NCBI RefSeq assembly: GCF_010667615.1
Contig: NZ_VYSG01000002.1
Location: 186,001-250,000 of the forward strand
Reading direction: 5' to 3'
Length of the DNA: 64,000 bases
Source of the DNA: Bifidobacterium choloepi
GTDB lineage: Bacteria > Actinomycetota > Actinomycetes > Actinomycetales > Bifidobacteriaceae
In this document: piece after piece, positions 46,159-55,075 of the stretch
Layout: each line of letters begins with the position of its first letter
Position numbering within the stretch: the stretch's first letter is position 1
Notes under the pieces: generated by a model
Told to the model about the DNA's origin: nothing
The model's database searches: none
The model's input: the letters and a program-made list of their open reading frames with translations, nothing else
Translations under genes and position numbers: made by a program

Positions 46159-47712
46159 CTAGGCGACCAGCAGCGTGCCCTGCCGGCGAATGACGCCGTC
46201 GAGTTCCAGACGGCCGAGCAGGCTGGCGAATTCGCCGGCGTCCAGCGGGGGAGCGCCGGCCGGCCTTCTCCCGTTGAACGTCGCCAGCACGTTGTCGGGC
46301 GTGGCCGCGGCGCCGCGGCGCCGGCAACGACGGATGGCGGCGACGACTCGCGCGGCCGGATCAGTGTCCAAATCCGTCGCCGGATCTGTCACCGAATCCA
46401 TCGCCGGATCCGTCGCCGAATCCATCGCCGAATCCGCGGACGGATCCGCGGCCGAACCAGGGCCGGCGGCGACGGCGGGCATCAGGTTGAGCTGTGGCTG
46501 GCGGGCGTGCGGCATCGCGACGATATCCGGGACGGCATGCGGACGCGAGCCGGACGGCGACACGGTCCGTGACCACGGGTCGTCGACGGCGCCGCCGGAC
46601 CGGACGGTGCCGGTGACGTCGTCCCGGGAAACGACATGCGGCAGATGGGCCGGATGACACAGGTCGCCCAGGTCGGCGACGTCGAGCAGCGGCACCGCGC
46701 GCTGATCGGCGATGAGCCGGTTGCAGCCCGAACTGTCGGCGTCGAGCGGCGAACCGGGCGCCGCCCAGACATTGCGGTTGAGATCGTTTGCCCAGTTGGC
46801 CGTGTTCAGCGCCCCGGACCGCAGCCGGGCCTGCGCGACGACGATGGAGTCGGCGAGCGCCGCGATGAGCCGGTTGCGCATCAGGAACCGGTGTGCCTCC
46901 GGCACCGTGCCGGGCGCCATTTCCGTCGCGAGCGCGCCGCCGGCGGCGACGATCCGGTCGAACAGGCGCAGGTTGACCGACGGACCGGCATGGTCGAGGC
47001 CGCCGGCGAAGAACGCGACGGTGCGTCCGCAGCGTTCCGTTCCGATCCGGTCGGCCATGTCGACGACACCGCGGTGCGCGGCCGCGTCGGTGCCCATCGC
47101 GCCGCCGGAAACGACGGTGTGGCCGGCCGCGGCGAGGTTCGAGGCCAGCGTGCCGGCGATGTGCCGGCCGGCATCGTTGACGGCGCGGGACCCGACGATC
47201 GCGACCGGCATGTCGCAGGCGACGAGCGCGTCCGGCGCGCCCCTGACCCACAGGCACACCGGCGGCGCCCAGTCCGAGCGGACCGACAGGTCGGCGAACC
47301 GGGACGGCCAGCAGTCGTCGCCGGGCACGACGAGCCGGTAGGCGCCGTCGGCCGTCGCCCACGCCCGCAACGCCGACAGGCCGTCGGCATTGTCGGGGCC
47401 GGCGCCGTCGCCGACACGGGCGAGCAGCCGGTCGAGCCGCAGCAGCCACCGGTTGACGGCGCGGCCGAATGCGTCGAGACCGGCCGCGCCCGCGCGCCGG
47501 CCCCAGCAGGCCAGTCCGGCGCCGAACCGGTCGTCGAGCCGGATCCGCAACCGGCGGTCGTCGGGAGCGCGCCACAGCCCCGTCAGCTCGTCGAGCAGCG
47601 CCACGCCGCCGCCGTCCATGCCGCGCAGCAGCGCGACCATCAGCGCGTCGGCGCCGTCGCCGATCGCCGACAGCACGGCCCTGGCCAGCGGCTCCGGAAT
47701 CGTCGTGGTCAT
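46159..47712 (-). CDS. dprA: DNA-processing protein DprA
   Basis: Rossmann-fold protein that, in competent bacteria, loads RecA on incoming single-stranded DNA; 517 residues. Core motifs: VAIVGSRAVNDAGRHIA, VVSGGAMGTDAAAHRG, LATEMAPGT and FLMRNRLIAALAD (about 180-300). A winged-helix domain closes the C-terminus (GVIRRQGTLLVA). Between them lies an Asp-rich linker with tetrapeptide repeats (near 420-450) encoded by 12-bp DNA repeats. The N-terminus carries a GAATCGT motif. Third gene of minus-strand yraN-comM-dprA. The minus-strand ATG at 47712 has GAAAGGA upstream. Confidence 0.92.
   Translation of the reverse strand: MTTTIPEPLARAVLSAIGDGADALMVALLRGMDGGGVALLDELTGLWRAPDDRRLRIRLDDRFGAGLACWGRRAGAAGLDAFGRAVNRWLLRLDRLLARVGDGAGPDNADGLSALRAWATADGAYRLVVPGDDCWPSRFADLSVRSDWAPPVCLWVRGAPDALVACDMPVAIVGSRAVNDAGRHIAGTLASNLAAAGHTVVSGGAMGTDAAAHRGVVDMADRIGTERCGRTVAFFAGGLDHAGPSVNLRLFDRIVAAGGALATEMAPGTVPEAHRFLMRNRLIAALADSIVVAQARLRSGALNTANWANDLNRNVWAAPGSPLDADSSGCNRLIADQRAVPLLDVADLGDLCHPAHLPHVVSRDDVTGTVRSGGAVDDPWSRTVSPSGSRPHAVPDIVAMPHARQPQLNLMPAVAAGPGSAADPSADSAMDSATDPAMDSVTDPATDLDTDPAARVVAAIRRCRRRGAAATPDNVLATFNGRRPAGAPPLDAGEFASLLGRLELDGVIRRQGTLLVA
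46370..46456. repeat. 12-bp tandem repeats within dprA linker
   Basis: About seven imperfect copies of a 12-mer like CGGATCCGTCGC / CGAATCCATCGC. On the coding strand they give repeated D-[SP]-[AV]-[TM] tetrapeptides. Copy number could vary by slippage without changing frame. Confidence 0.85.
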
Positions 47713-47802
47713 CGTCGTCCTTTCGTCGTTGTCGTCATAGTCGTCATCGTCGTTGTTGTCGTCGGCTGGATTGCCGACGGGATTGTCTCCCCGGACAGTC
47801 GC

Positions 47803-49332
47803 CTACACGCGCGTGCGAAGCGCGATCGCCCGGTGCATGTCCTCGGCGTCCGGCTCGCCATGGCCGGCGAGGTCGGCGAGCGTCCACGCCAGCCGCATCG
47901 CGCGGTCGGCGCCGCGCAGGCTCATGAACTGCGAGGCCAGCGTCCGGTCGACGACGTCGAGGACGGCCGACGGCGTATGCTCGCGCAGCCACGCGCCCGA
48001 CGCCTGCCCGTTGCAGCTCCATGGCAGTCCGGCGAAGCGTTCGGCCGCGCGGTTCCGGGCCTCGACGACGGCCTGCCGCATCCGGGCGCTCGACGGTCCG
48101 TCGTGTCCGCGGCGCGACGTGACGTTCGTCGCCGGCATCACGTCGACCTGGATGTCGATGCGGTCGAGGATCGGTCCGGACAATCGCCCGAAATACCGGA
48201 TGCGGTCGCGTTCGCGGCACGTGCAGCGCTCGCAGTTGCCGTATCCGTAGCCGCACGGACACGGATTGGCGGCCATGACCAGCTGGAACCGGGCCGGAAA
48301 GAACGTCGTGCCCTTCGAACGCGACACCGTCACGTAGCCCGACTCGAGCGGCTCCCGCAGCGCCTGCAACGCCTTCGTCGCGAACTCCGGCGCCTCGTCC
48401 ATGAACAGCACGCCGTTGTGCGCCTTCGTCACCAGTCCCGGCTCGGGCACGCCGGTGCCGCCGCCGGCGATCGAGACGACCGACGCCGTATGGTGCGGCG
48501 CCTCGAACGGCGGCGTGTCCGTGATGCCGTAGCGCGACAGCGTGCCGCACAGCGACCGGATCGACGCGACTTCGAACTGCTCCTGCTCGGTCAGCGGACA
48601 CATGATGCCCGGCAGCCGCGAGGCCAGCATCGTCTTGCCGGTGCCCGGCGGCCCGACCATCAGCAGGTGATGACCGCCTGCCGCCGCGACCTGCAGCGCC
48701 CACTTCGCCGTCTGCTGGCCGATGACCTCGTCCATGTCGCCGACCGCCGGCGCCGCCTCGGCCTGCGACGTCGCCGCGCGGTCGGCCAGCGTCGCCACCG
48801 GATTCGGCGTCGTCGTCTTCGCCTCGGCGCCGAGCAGCTCGATGAGCTCGCCGACATGGGAGACATACATGACATCGAGGCCCTTGACGAGCTCGGCCTC
48901 GTCGGCGTTGAGCCGCGGCGCGATGACCGACGTCAGCCCGCGCTCGCGGGCATGCATCAGGATTGGCAGCATGCCGTTGATCGGCAGGACGGTGCCATCG
49001 AGGCTGACCTCGCCGAGCACGATCGTGTCCGCCAGACAGTCGGGATGCCTGCAGTTGGCCGTCAGCACGCTGGCGGCGATCGCGAGATCGTGGCCCGAGC
49101 CGCGCTTGGGCAGCGACGCCGGCGACATGTTCACCGTCACGCGCATGTCCGGCCAGTGGAAGCCGGCGGCCACGCACGCCGACCGGACACGCTCGCGCGC
49201 CTCGGCCAGCGACGCGTCCGGCAGGCCGATGATCGAGAAGCACGGCAGTCCGGGCGAGACGAACGCCTGCAGCTGGATGACGAACGCCTGCAGGCCCATC
49301 AGGCCGACCGACAGCGCCCCGCCGATGCCCAT
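47803..49332 (-). CDS. comM: ComM/YifB-family Mg-chelatase-like AAA+ ATPase
   Basis: 509 residues. ComM is a branch-migration helicase acting in natural transformation in gamma-proteobacteria; YifB is the general family. N-terminal Lon-like fold domain (GLPDASLAEARERVRSA), Walker A GPPGTGKT, Walker B LFMDEAPEF, and the Mg-chelatase C-terminal domain with a four-Cys zinc motif (CPCGYGYGNCERCTC). The ATG at 49332 overlaps the yraN stop codon (TGATG), so the genes are coupled; a longer frame upstream would overlap yraN and is rejected. Confidence 0.92.
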   Translation of the reverse strand: MGIGGALSVGLMGLQAFVIQLQAFVSPGLPCFSIIGLPDASLAEARERVRSACVAAGFHWPDMRVTVNMSPASLPKRGSGHDLAIAASVLTANCRHPDCLADTIVLGEVSLDGTVLPINGMLPILMHARERGLTSVIAPRLNADEAELVKGLDVMYVSHVGELIELLGAEAKTTTPNPVATLADRAATSQAEAAPAVGDMDEVIGQQTAKWALQVAAAGGHHLLMVGPPGTGKTMLASRLPGIMCPLTEQEQFEVASIRSLCGTLSRYGITDTPPFEAPHHTASVVSIAGGGTGVPEPGLVTKAHNGVLFMDEAPEFATKALQALREPLESGYVTVSRSKGTTFFPARFQLVMAANPCPCGYGYGNCERCTCRERDRIRYFGRLSGPILDRIDIQVDVMPATNVTSRRGHDGPSSARMRQAVVEARNRAAERFAGLPWSCNGQASGAWLREHTPSAVLDVVDRTLASQFMSLRGADRAMRLAWTLADLAGHGEPDAEDMHRAIALRTRV

Positions 49333-49889
49333 CAGAACGCTCCCGGCACATGCGTGATCTCGACGCGCCGGTCGCCGACGACGATCGAGATGACGTCGAA
49401 GCGCACGCCGGTGTTGTACGGCTTGTGCTTCCGCGTCAGCAGCCACTCGCTCGCCGCCATCCGCAGGTGCTTCTGCTTCGTGACGGTGACGGCTTCCGCC
49501 GGCAGGCCGCTGCGCACCGACCGCCGCGTCTTCACCTCGACGAAGACAAGCAGCTGGTCGGCCGACAGCGCCACCAGGTCGAGCTCGCCGTAGCGGCAGC
49601 GCCAGTTGCGGTCGAGCATCTCGTAGCCGTCGCCGGCCAGCTGCATGGCCGCCAGCGATTCGCCCATCGCGCCGAGCTGGCGCGTCGACAGCGAGAAGAC
49701 GTCGAAGCCTCCGTTTCCGCTGCCCCCGTGATTCTTGCCGTCGCCGGCGTCGTCACGGGCCGATTCCATCATGTCGATCAGGTCCTCGCCGAACAGGGAG
49801 TCCAGCGCCTCGCGCAGGGACATCGTGCGCCGGAATTCCCGCTCCTCGCCGGCCGTCACGGCGCCGGCATCCGTTGCAAATTCGTCCAT
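49332..49889 (-). CDS. yraN: YraN/UPF0102-family endonuclease-like protein
   Basis: Protein of 185 residues with a UPF0102 domain in the C-terminal roughly 115. GELDLVAL, then VFVEVKTR, gives the D...E-x-K motif of the PD-(D/E)XK nuclease fold. The N-terminal 65 residues are acidic and not part of the domain. ATG 49889 is used; another possible start is the Met at about residue 23 (MSLREALDSLFG). Position ahead of comM and dprA is a widely conserved arrangement. Molecular function is unproven. Confidence 0.87.
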   Translation of the reverse strand: MDEFATDAGAVTAGEEREFRRTMSLREALDSLFGEDLIDMMESARDDAGDGKNHGGSGNGGFDVFSLSTRQLGAMGESLAAMQLAGDGYEMLDRNWRCRYGELDLVALSADQLLVFVEVKTRRSVRSGLPAEAVTVTKQKHLRMAASEWLLTRKHKPYNTGVRFDVISIVVGDRRVEITHVPGAF

Positions 49890-50098
49890 GGCCCCAGTCC
49901 AGCACGCCCGGCGCCGCGGACCAAGGCCACCGGAGTCCTGTGGACGAATGCCCCGTTTTCCACCGCGATCCGTGGTACATCCTGACGCGGGAATCGTGCG
50001 GGACGGGTTCATTTTTCGCCGTGAGATTCGCCAAACCGCACACGATGGCCTACAGTTTGTGCTGGAAAGTCACCAACCGAGAAACCATGGAGGCACCC

Positions 50099-50968
50099 AT
50101 GAGCGTGACGCTGTATAACCGCAATCCCGACTACATTCCGCGCATCGCCGCCGTCCACGACATGTGCGGATACGGCAAGTGCTCGCTGACCGCGGCCATC
50201 CCGATCCTGTCCGCCGCCGGCTGCGACGTGTGCCCGGTGCCGACCGCGCTGTTCTCCGCGCATACCCGCTACGAAGTCTTCACGATGCACGACACGACCG
50301 ACATCCTCGCCGGCTACCTCGACGCCTGGAAGCAGGAAAACGTCGACATCGACGGCGTCTACTCCGGCTTCCTCGGCTCGGCCGAGCAGGTCGCCATCAT
50401 CCAGCGCCTGTACACCGAGTATCCGAAGTCGCTGCGCCTCGTCGACCCGGTCATGGGCGACGGCGGCAAGATGTATCCGACGTACACGCTCGAGATGTGC
50501 GAGGCGATGGGCGCGCTGGCCGACGGCGCCGACGTCCTCATGCCGAACCTGACCGAGGCCTCCATCCTGACCGGCCGCGACTACGAGGGCCAGAACCTCG
50601 ACGACGCGCAGGTCACCGACATGCTGGACGCCCTGCTCGGCCTCGGCGCGAAGAACGTCGTCCTCAAGGGCATCGACCGCGAGGACGGCCGCCTGCGCAA
50701 CTACGTCGCCTCCGCCGTCGAGGGCGCCGGCAAGAAAACCGAGCTCGTCCACGAAAAGATGCCGTACATGATCCACGGCACCGGCGACGCGTTCGCCTCC
50801 GCCCTCATCGGCGCCGTCATGGCCGGCCGCGACCTCGCCGAGTCGGCCCGCATCGCCGGCGAATTCGTCCGTCACTCGATGATCAACACCAGGCACCAGC
50901 CGAACTTCGAGGAGCGCGGCGTCAGCTTCGAGCTCAACCTCGCCGACCTGACCGGCCTCGTCGACTGA
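50099..50968 (+). CDS. pdxY: Pyridoxamine/pyridoxal kinase (PdxY/PdxK family)
   Basis: Ribokinase-superfamily kinase salvaging vitamin B6 to pyridoxal phosphate; 289 residues. The PRIAAVHDMCGYGKCSL start, the VYSGFLG and DPVMGDGG motifs and the C-terminal HGTGDAFASAL anion hole (catalytic Asp) are present. Two ATGs lie 12 bp apart; GGAGG between them (50089-50093) selects 50099. TACAGT (50051-50056) is a possible -10. The 209-bp gap upstream, shared with divergent yraN, holds one GAATCGT (49991). Confidence 0.9.
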   Translation: MSVTLYNRNPDYIPRIAAVHDMCGYGKCSLTAAIPILSAAGCDVCPVPTALFSAHTRYEVFTMHDTTDILAGYLDAWKQENVDIDGVYSGFLGSAEQVAIIQRLYTEYPKSLRLVDPVMGDGGKMYPTYTLEMCEAMGALADGADVLMPNLTEASILTGRDYEGQNLDDAQVTDMLDALLGLGAKNVVLKGIDREDGRLRNYVASAVEGAGKKTELVHEKMPYMIHGTGDAFASALIGAVMAGRDLAESARIAGEFVRHSMINTRHQPNFEERGVSFELNLADLTGLVD

Positions 50969-51146
50969 TCCGACTGGCCTGTCCGGCGTGTCGCGGAAGG
51001 AATTTCCGGACGGCGATCCGTGCCGGACAAATCGTTGATAATCCGGTATAGGCAATCGCGATAACTCCTGGCTTGCATTGGAAACGCCCGAATCCATAGG
51101 GTGGGGGACAACCAGTCGTCCAATCCCCGCAAGTCAGGAGCCCACC

Positions 51147-52475
51147 GTGACCAATACCAACGAAACCGCCAGGCCGAAGTACCATTTCGAGACGCTGCAG
51201 CTGCACGTCGGCCAGGAATCGCCGGACCCGGCGTCCGACGCCCGTGCCGTGCCGATCTACCAGACCACCAGCTACGTCTTCCACGACTTCGACCACGCCG
51301 AGGCGAGGTTCGGCCTGGCCGACGCCGGCAACATCTACGGCCGCCTGACCAACACCACGCAGGGCGTGTTCGAGGACCGCATCGCCGCGCTGGAAGGCGG
51401 CGTGGCCGGCCTCGCCGTCGCCTCCGGCGCCGCCGCCGTCGAATACGCCCTGCGCAACATCACGCAGACCGGCGACCACATCGTCTCCGCCAAGAACATC
51501 TACGGCGGCACCTACAACCTGCTGCGCCACACGCTCGAACGCGACGGTATCGCGACGACGTTCGTGAATGCCTCCGATCCCCGGGAATTCGAGGACGCCA
51601 TCCGCGACAACACGAAGCTCGTCTACTTCGAGACGTTCGGCAATCCGAACGCCGACCTGCCCGACTTCGAGGCCATCGCCGAGATCGCCCACCGCCACCA
51701 CCTGCCGGTCATCGTCGACAACACGTTCGCCACGCCCTACCTGTTCCGTCCGCTGGAGCACGGCGCCGACATCGTCGTCGAGTCGGCGACGAAGTTCATC
51801 GGCGGTCACGGCACGACGCTCGGCGGCGTCATCGTCGAGGGCGGCAACTTCGACTGGGCGGCAGCGCCGGGCAAGTTCCCGACGCTGACCGAACCGGACC
51901 CGTCCTACCACGGCCTCAACTTCTACGAGGCGCTCGGTCCCGCCGCCTACGTCACCCGCATCCGCGCCATCCTGCTGCGCGACACCGGCGCCACGCTCTC
52001 GCCGTTCGCCGCGTTCCTGCTGCTGCAGGGCACCGAGACGCTGTCGCTGCGCGTGGAACGCCACGTCGAGAACGCGCTCAAGGTCGTCGAGTACCTGCAG
52101 ACGGTGCCGGAAGTCGAATCCGTCTCCCACCCGGCTGTCCCGGGACGCCCCGACCACGACCTCTACGAGCGGTACTTCCCGGACGGCGGCGGCTCGATCT
52201 TCACGTTCGACATCAGGGGCGGCAAGGACGCGGCGCGCGTCTTCATCGACAACCTCGAGCTGTTCAGCCTGCTCGCCAACGTCGCCGACGCCAAGAGCCT
52301 CGTCATCCATCCGGCCTCGACGACGCATTCGCAGGAGACGCCGGAGGAACTCGAGGACCAGGGCATCCACCAGGGCACCATCCGCCTGTCCATCGGCACC
52401 GAGCACATCGACGACATCCTCGCCGACCTCGAACACGGCTTCGAGGCGGTCCGCGCCAGCGGCCTCGCCCGGTAA
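51147..52475 (+). CDS. metY: O-acetylhomoserine aminocarboxypropyltransferase (sulfhydrylase)
   Basis: PLP enzyme of the Cys/Met-metabolism family converting O-acetylhomoserine and sulfide to homocysteine; 442 residues. The PLP lysine is Lys216 in ESATKFIGGHGTTLGG. The length and the GGNFDW...HGLNFYEALG insert favour the MetY subgroup over shorter cystathionine gamma-synthases. The GTG at 51147 has CAGGAG 6 nt upstream. The leader has several -10-like stretches (GATAAT, TATAGG, GATAAC around 51034-51064); I could not recognise a riboswitch. It shares the PLP and methionine theme with pdxY and the distant metNIQ. Confidence 0.92.
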   Translation: MTNTNETARPKYHFETLQLHVGQESPDPASDARAVPIYQTTSYVFHDFDHAEARFGLADAGNIYGRLTNTTQGVFEDRIAALEGGVAGLAVASGAAAVEYALRNITQTGDHIVSAKNIYGGTYNLLRHTLERDGIATTFVNASDPREFEDAIRDNTKLVYFETFGNPNADLPDFEAIAEIAHRHHLPVIVDNTFATPYLFRPLEHGADIVVESATKFIGGHGTTLGGVIVEGGNFDWAAAPGKFPTLTEPDPSYHGLNFYEALGPAAYVTRIRAILLRDTGATLSPFAAFLLLQGTETLSLRVERHVENALKVVEYLQTVPEVESVSHPAVPGRPDHDLYERYFPDGGGSIFTFDIRGGKDAARVFIDNLELFSLLANVADAKSLVIHPASTTHSQETPEELEDQGIHQGTIRLSIGTEHIDDILADLEHGFEAVRASGLAR

Positions 52476-52506
52476 CCCGCTCCGTCGGCGGCGAAGACGG
52501 CGGCGT

Positions 52507-52534
52507 TTGACCGCCTGAGCGCGTACTCTATAAT
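52507..52534 (+). promoter_or_regulatory. Promoter of the ECF ATPase gene
   Basis: TTGACC (52507-52512), 16 bp, TATAAT (52529-52534): the best-matching sigma-70-type promoter in the window. The leader is about 55 nt before GTG 52596. Confidence 0.75.
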
Positions 52535-52595
52535 ACTGACTATTCGAAGTGCTAGGGGTATTCAGCGCAAGCCTTGACGGTAACGGGAGAGTGGT

Positions 52596-54128
52596 GTGGC
52601 CGACGTAATAACCGTGATGAATCTGGGCTGGCAGTATGCGCCGCTGCTGGAAGGCGGCCAGCCTGTCACCGGACTGAGCAACGTGAGTTGCTACGTGCCC
52701 GAGGGGTATTTCACCGGCGTGGTCGGTCCGACCGGCGCCGGCAAGACAACGTTCACGCGGGCGCTGGCCGGCGTCATCCCGCACATGCTCGACGGCGAAA
52801 TGAGCGGATTCGTGCGCATCGCCGGCATGAATGTCAAGTCGACGTCCGTCGCAAACATTTCCCGCAAGGTCGCCTACGTGAGCCAGAACCCGCAGTGGCA
52901 GCTGTTCGCGTCGACCGTCGAGGAGGAGATCGCGTTCCCGCTCGAGAACCGCGGCATGCCGCTCGACGAGATGAAGAAGCACGTCGACGATGTCATGGAC
53001 CGCCTGCACATCGCCGGCCTGCGCCACCGCGACCCGACGACGCTGTCCGCCGGCGAGGCCGAGCGCGTCGCCATCGCGTCGGCCCTCGTCGCGCAGCCCG
53101 ACGTCCTCGTGCTCGACGAGGCGACGGCCGCCCTCGACGCCGACGGCAAGCGCGACCTGTTCGCCGCCATCGCCGACATGCGCCGCACCCGCAAGATGGC
53201 CGTCATGCTCGTCGACCAGGACACGTCCGGCATGGCCCGGTGGGCCGACTCGATCTTCCTGCTCGTCAACGGCGAGATCATCCGCCGCACCACGCCCGAC
53301 ATCTTCGTGCGGGAACAGGCGCTGCTCGAATCGGTCGGCGTCGTCACGCCGCAGCCCGACGACCAGGCGCCGTCATGGGCCGTCGAGAAGGACCGTCCGG
53401 CCGACGTCGCCATTGACCTGTCCCACGTCAGCGTCGACTATCCCGACGCGCTGCCCGGCCAGGCGCCGGCGCTCAACGACGTCAGCCTCGAGATCGCGCG
53501 CGGATCGTTCACGGCCGTCACCGGCGGCAACGCCTCCGGCAAGTCGACGCTCGTCAGGCTGTTCAACGGCCTCGTGCGCCCGTCGCACGGCTCCGTCACC
53601 GTCGCCGGCCGCAAGGTGCGCAGGAAGTCGGTCGGCCAGATGGCCCGTGTCGTCGGCTACGTCTCGCAGAACCCCGACGAACAGCTGTTCTGCAAGACGG
53701 TCCGCGACGAGATCGCGTTCGGCCCGCAGAAACTCCACCTGAAGGACGACGAGGTGCGCCGCCGCGTCAACGAGATGCTCGGCCTGTTCGACCTGTACGC
53801 GATCGAGGACATCGCGCCGTCGTCGCTGAGCTACGGCGAACGCCGCGCCGTCGCGCTCGCGGCGACGCTGGCCATGCATCCGGACATCCTCGTGCTCGAC
53901 GAGCCGACGGCCGGCCTCGACCGGCGCCTGTCCGGCAGGCTCCTCAACATCCTCGCGCGCCTCAACCGCGAGGGCACGACCATCGTCATGGTCACGAACG
54001 ACCGCGTGGCGATCGGCCGCCATTGTTCGCATGTTGTCCGGCTCGACGGCGGCAATCTCGTCGAGAGCGGACGGATCGTGCCGGTGTCGGCGACGACGAG
54101 AGGAAAGGACGGCGGACGAGCCGCATGA
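52596..54128 (+). CDS. ECF transporter fused ATP-binding protein (EcfA-EcfA')
   Basis: Two ABC ATPase domains in one chain of 510 residues. The first has GPTGAGKT near 44, signature LSAGEAER and Walker B VLVLDEATAALD. The second has GGNASGKS near 307, signature LSYGERR and VLVLDEPTAGLD. Fused ATPases with an adjacent EcfT are typical of energy-coupling-factor vitamin/metal importers. The GTG at 52596 follows GGGAGA by 5 nt. The stop overlaps the EcfT start (ATGA). No S component is adjacent, so the substrate cannot be inferred; a group II module serving several distant S proteins is likely. Confidence 0.9.
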   Translation: MADVITVMNLGWQYAPLLEGGQPVTGLSNVSCYVPEGYFTGVVGPTGAGKTTFTRALAGVIPHMLDGEMSGFVRIAGMNVKSTSVANISRKVAYVSQNPQWQLFASTVEEEIAFPLENRGMPLDEMKKHVDDVMDRLHIAGLRHRDPTTLSAGEAERVAIASALVAQPDVLVLDEATAALDADGKRDLFAAIADMRRTRKMAVMLVDQDTSGMARWADSIFLLVNGEIIRRTTPDIFVREQALLESVGVVTPQPDDQAPSWAVEKDRPADVAIDLSHVSVDYPDALPGQAPALNDVSLEIARGSFTAVTGGNASGKSTLVRLFNGLVRPSHGSVTVAGRKVRRKSVGQMARVVGYVSQNPDEQLFCKTVRDEIAFGPQKLHLKDDEVRRRVNEMLGLFDLYAIEDIAPSSLSYGERRAVALAATLAMHPDILVLDEPTAGLDRRLSGRLLNILARLNREGTTIVMVTNDRVAIGRHCSHVVRLDGGNLVESGRIVPVSATTRGKDGGRAA

Positions 54129-54892
54129 ACGCAGAATTCTATGTCCGGGGCCACGGATGGCTCCACCGGATGGACCCGCGCGTCAAGTGCTTCATCGTGC
54201 TGGCGACGGCCGTGATGAGCTGCGTGTGGGGCAACCTGATCTTCCTCGCGGCGGTCCTCGTGCTGCTGCACCTGTTCCTGCTGCTCGACCACACGCCGGC
54301 CGGTCGCGTCGGTCACCTGTGGCGGTGGCTGCTGCCGGTCGACATCGTCGTCTTCGCGGTCATCGTGCTCGCGTGGCGGGTGGCCGACGGCACCGTGCTG
54401 TGGGACCTCGACTGGGTGAAGCTGACGGCCGAGTCGCTGACCGTCGCCGGCGTCGTCGTGCTGCGCATCTCGAACATCGTCGTCGCCTGGTTCCTGATGC
54501 TGTTCACGACGAGTCGCACGCAGTGGATCAACGGGCTGGCGCGCTTCGGCGTGCCGTTCCGGGGCGGCGTGGCGTGGACCAGGTTCCTGAACTACCTGCC
54601 GCAGTATTTCGCCGTCAAGCGCGAGATCGTCGCCGCCGAGCAGACGAGGGGACTGACGGGCGGCTTCTGGTCCGGCTCGGCGATCTCGGCGTCCGCGAAC
54701 GCGAGGATCGACCGGCGCACGGCCCGCGTCGACCGCGCGATGCGCGAGCGCGGCGCCGGCATGACGCTCGACGGCAAGCGCCGCCGCACGCAGTACCTGC
54801 CGGTCAGGATGCGCGGCGTCGACTGGTTCGAACTGTTCGTCGCGCTGCTCGTCCTCGCCGCGGTCATCGTCATGATCTGTCTGGGCTGGTAG
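54125..54892 (+). CDS. ecfT: ECF transporter transmembrane component EcfT
   Basis: Membrane scaffold of the ECF importer, 255 residues. Hydrophobic helices are at about 20-65, 75-105, 115-140 and near the C-terminus. The cytosolic region contains FAVKREIVAAEQTRGL and DRAMRERGAG, matching the two A-x-x-x-R-G coupling motifs that contact the ATPases. Translation is coupled to the upstream ATPase by ATGA overlap. Confidence 0.9.
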   Translation: MNAEFYVRGHGWLHRMDPRVKCFIVLATAVMSCVWGNLIFLAAVLVLLHLFLLLDHTPAGRVGHLWRWLLPVDIVVFAVIVLAWRVADGTVLWDLDWVKLTAESLTVAGVVVLRISNIVVAWFLMLFTTSRTQWINGLARFGVPFRGGVAWTRFLNYLPQYFAVKREIVAAEQTRGLTGGFWSGSAISASANARIDRRTARVDRAMRERGAGMTLDGKRRRTQYLPVRMRGVDWFELFVALLVLAAVIVMICLGW

Positions 54893-54913
54893 CGTCCCGC
54901 ATCGTGTCATGGC

Positions 54914-54949
54914 ACGATTCATCCCGCCGGATGAGCGCGCGGGAATCGT
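54914..54949. repeat. Inverted pair of GAATCGT motifs between ecfT and ABC exporter
   Basis: ACGATTC (54914-54920) and GAATCGT (54943-54949) in inverted orientation. The right half has the extended form GCGGGAATCGTGC. No gene or obvious terminator uses this pair. Confidence 0.75.
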
Positions 54950-54993
54950 GCCCATCCCGCAGGATGACGTCCACGGCGACGCAGGCCGGAAAT

Positions 54994-55030
54994 AATCCCG
55001 GGGGCCGACGCGACGGCCCGCCGGGATTTT
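54994..55030 (+). terminator. Terminator after ecfT
   Basis: AATCCCGGGGGCC (54994-55006) pairs with GGCCC-G-CCGGGATT (55015-55028) with one bulged G, followed by TTTT counting the last stem bases. Confidence 0.75.
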
Positions 55031-55075
55031 CTATGCTCGCTTCCATCAACGGATCCAACCGCGATGGAGGACACG

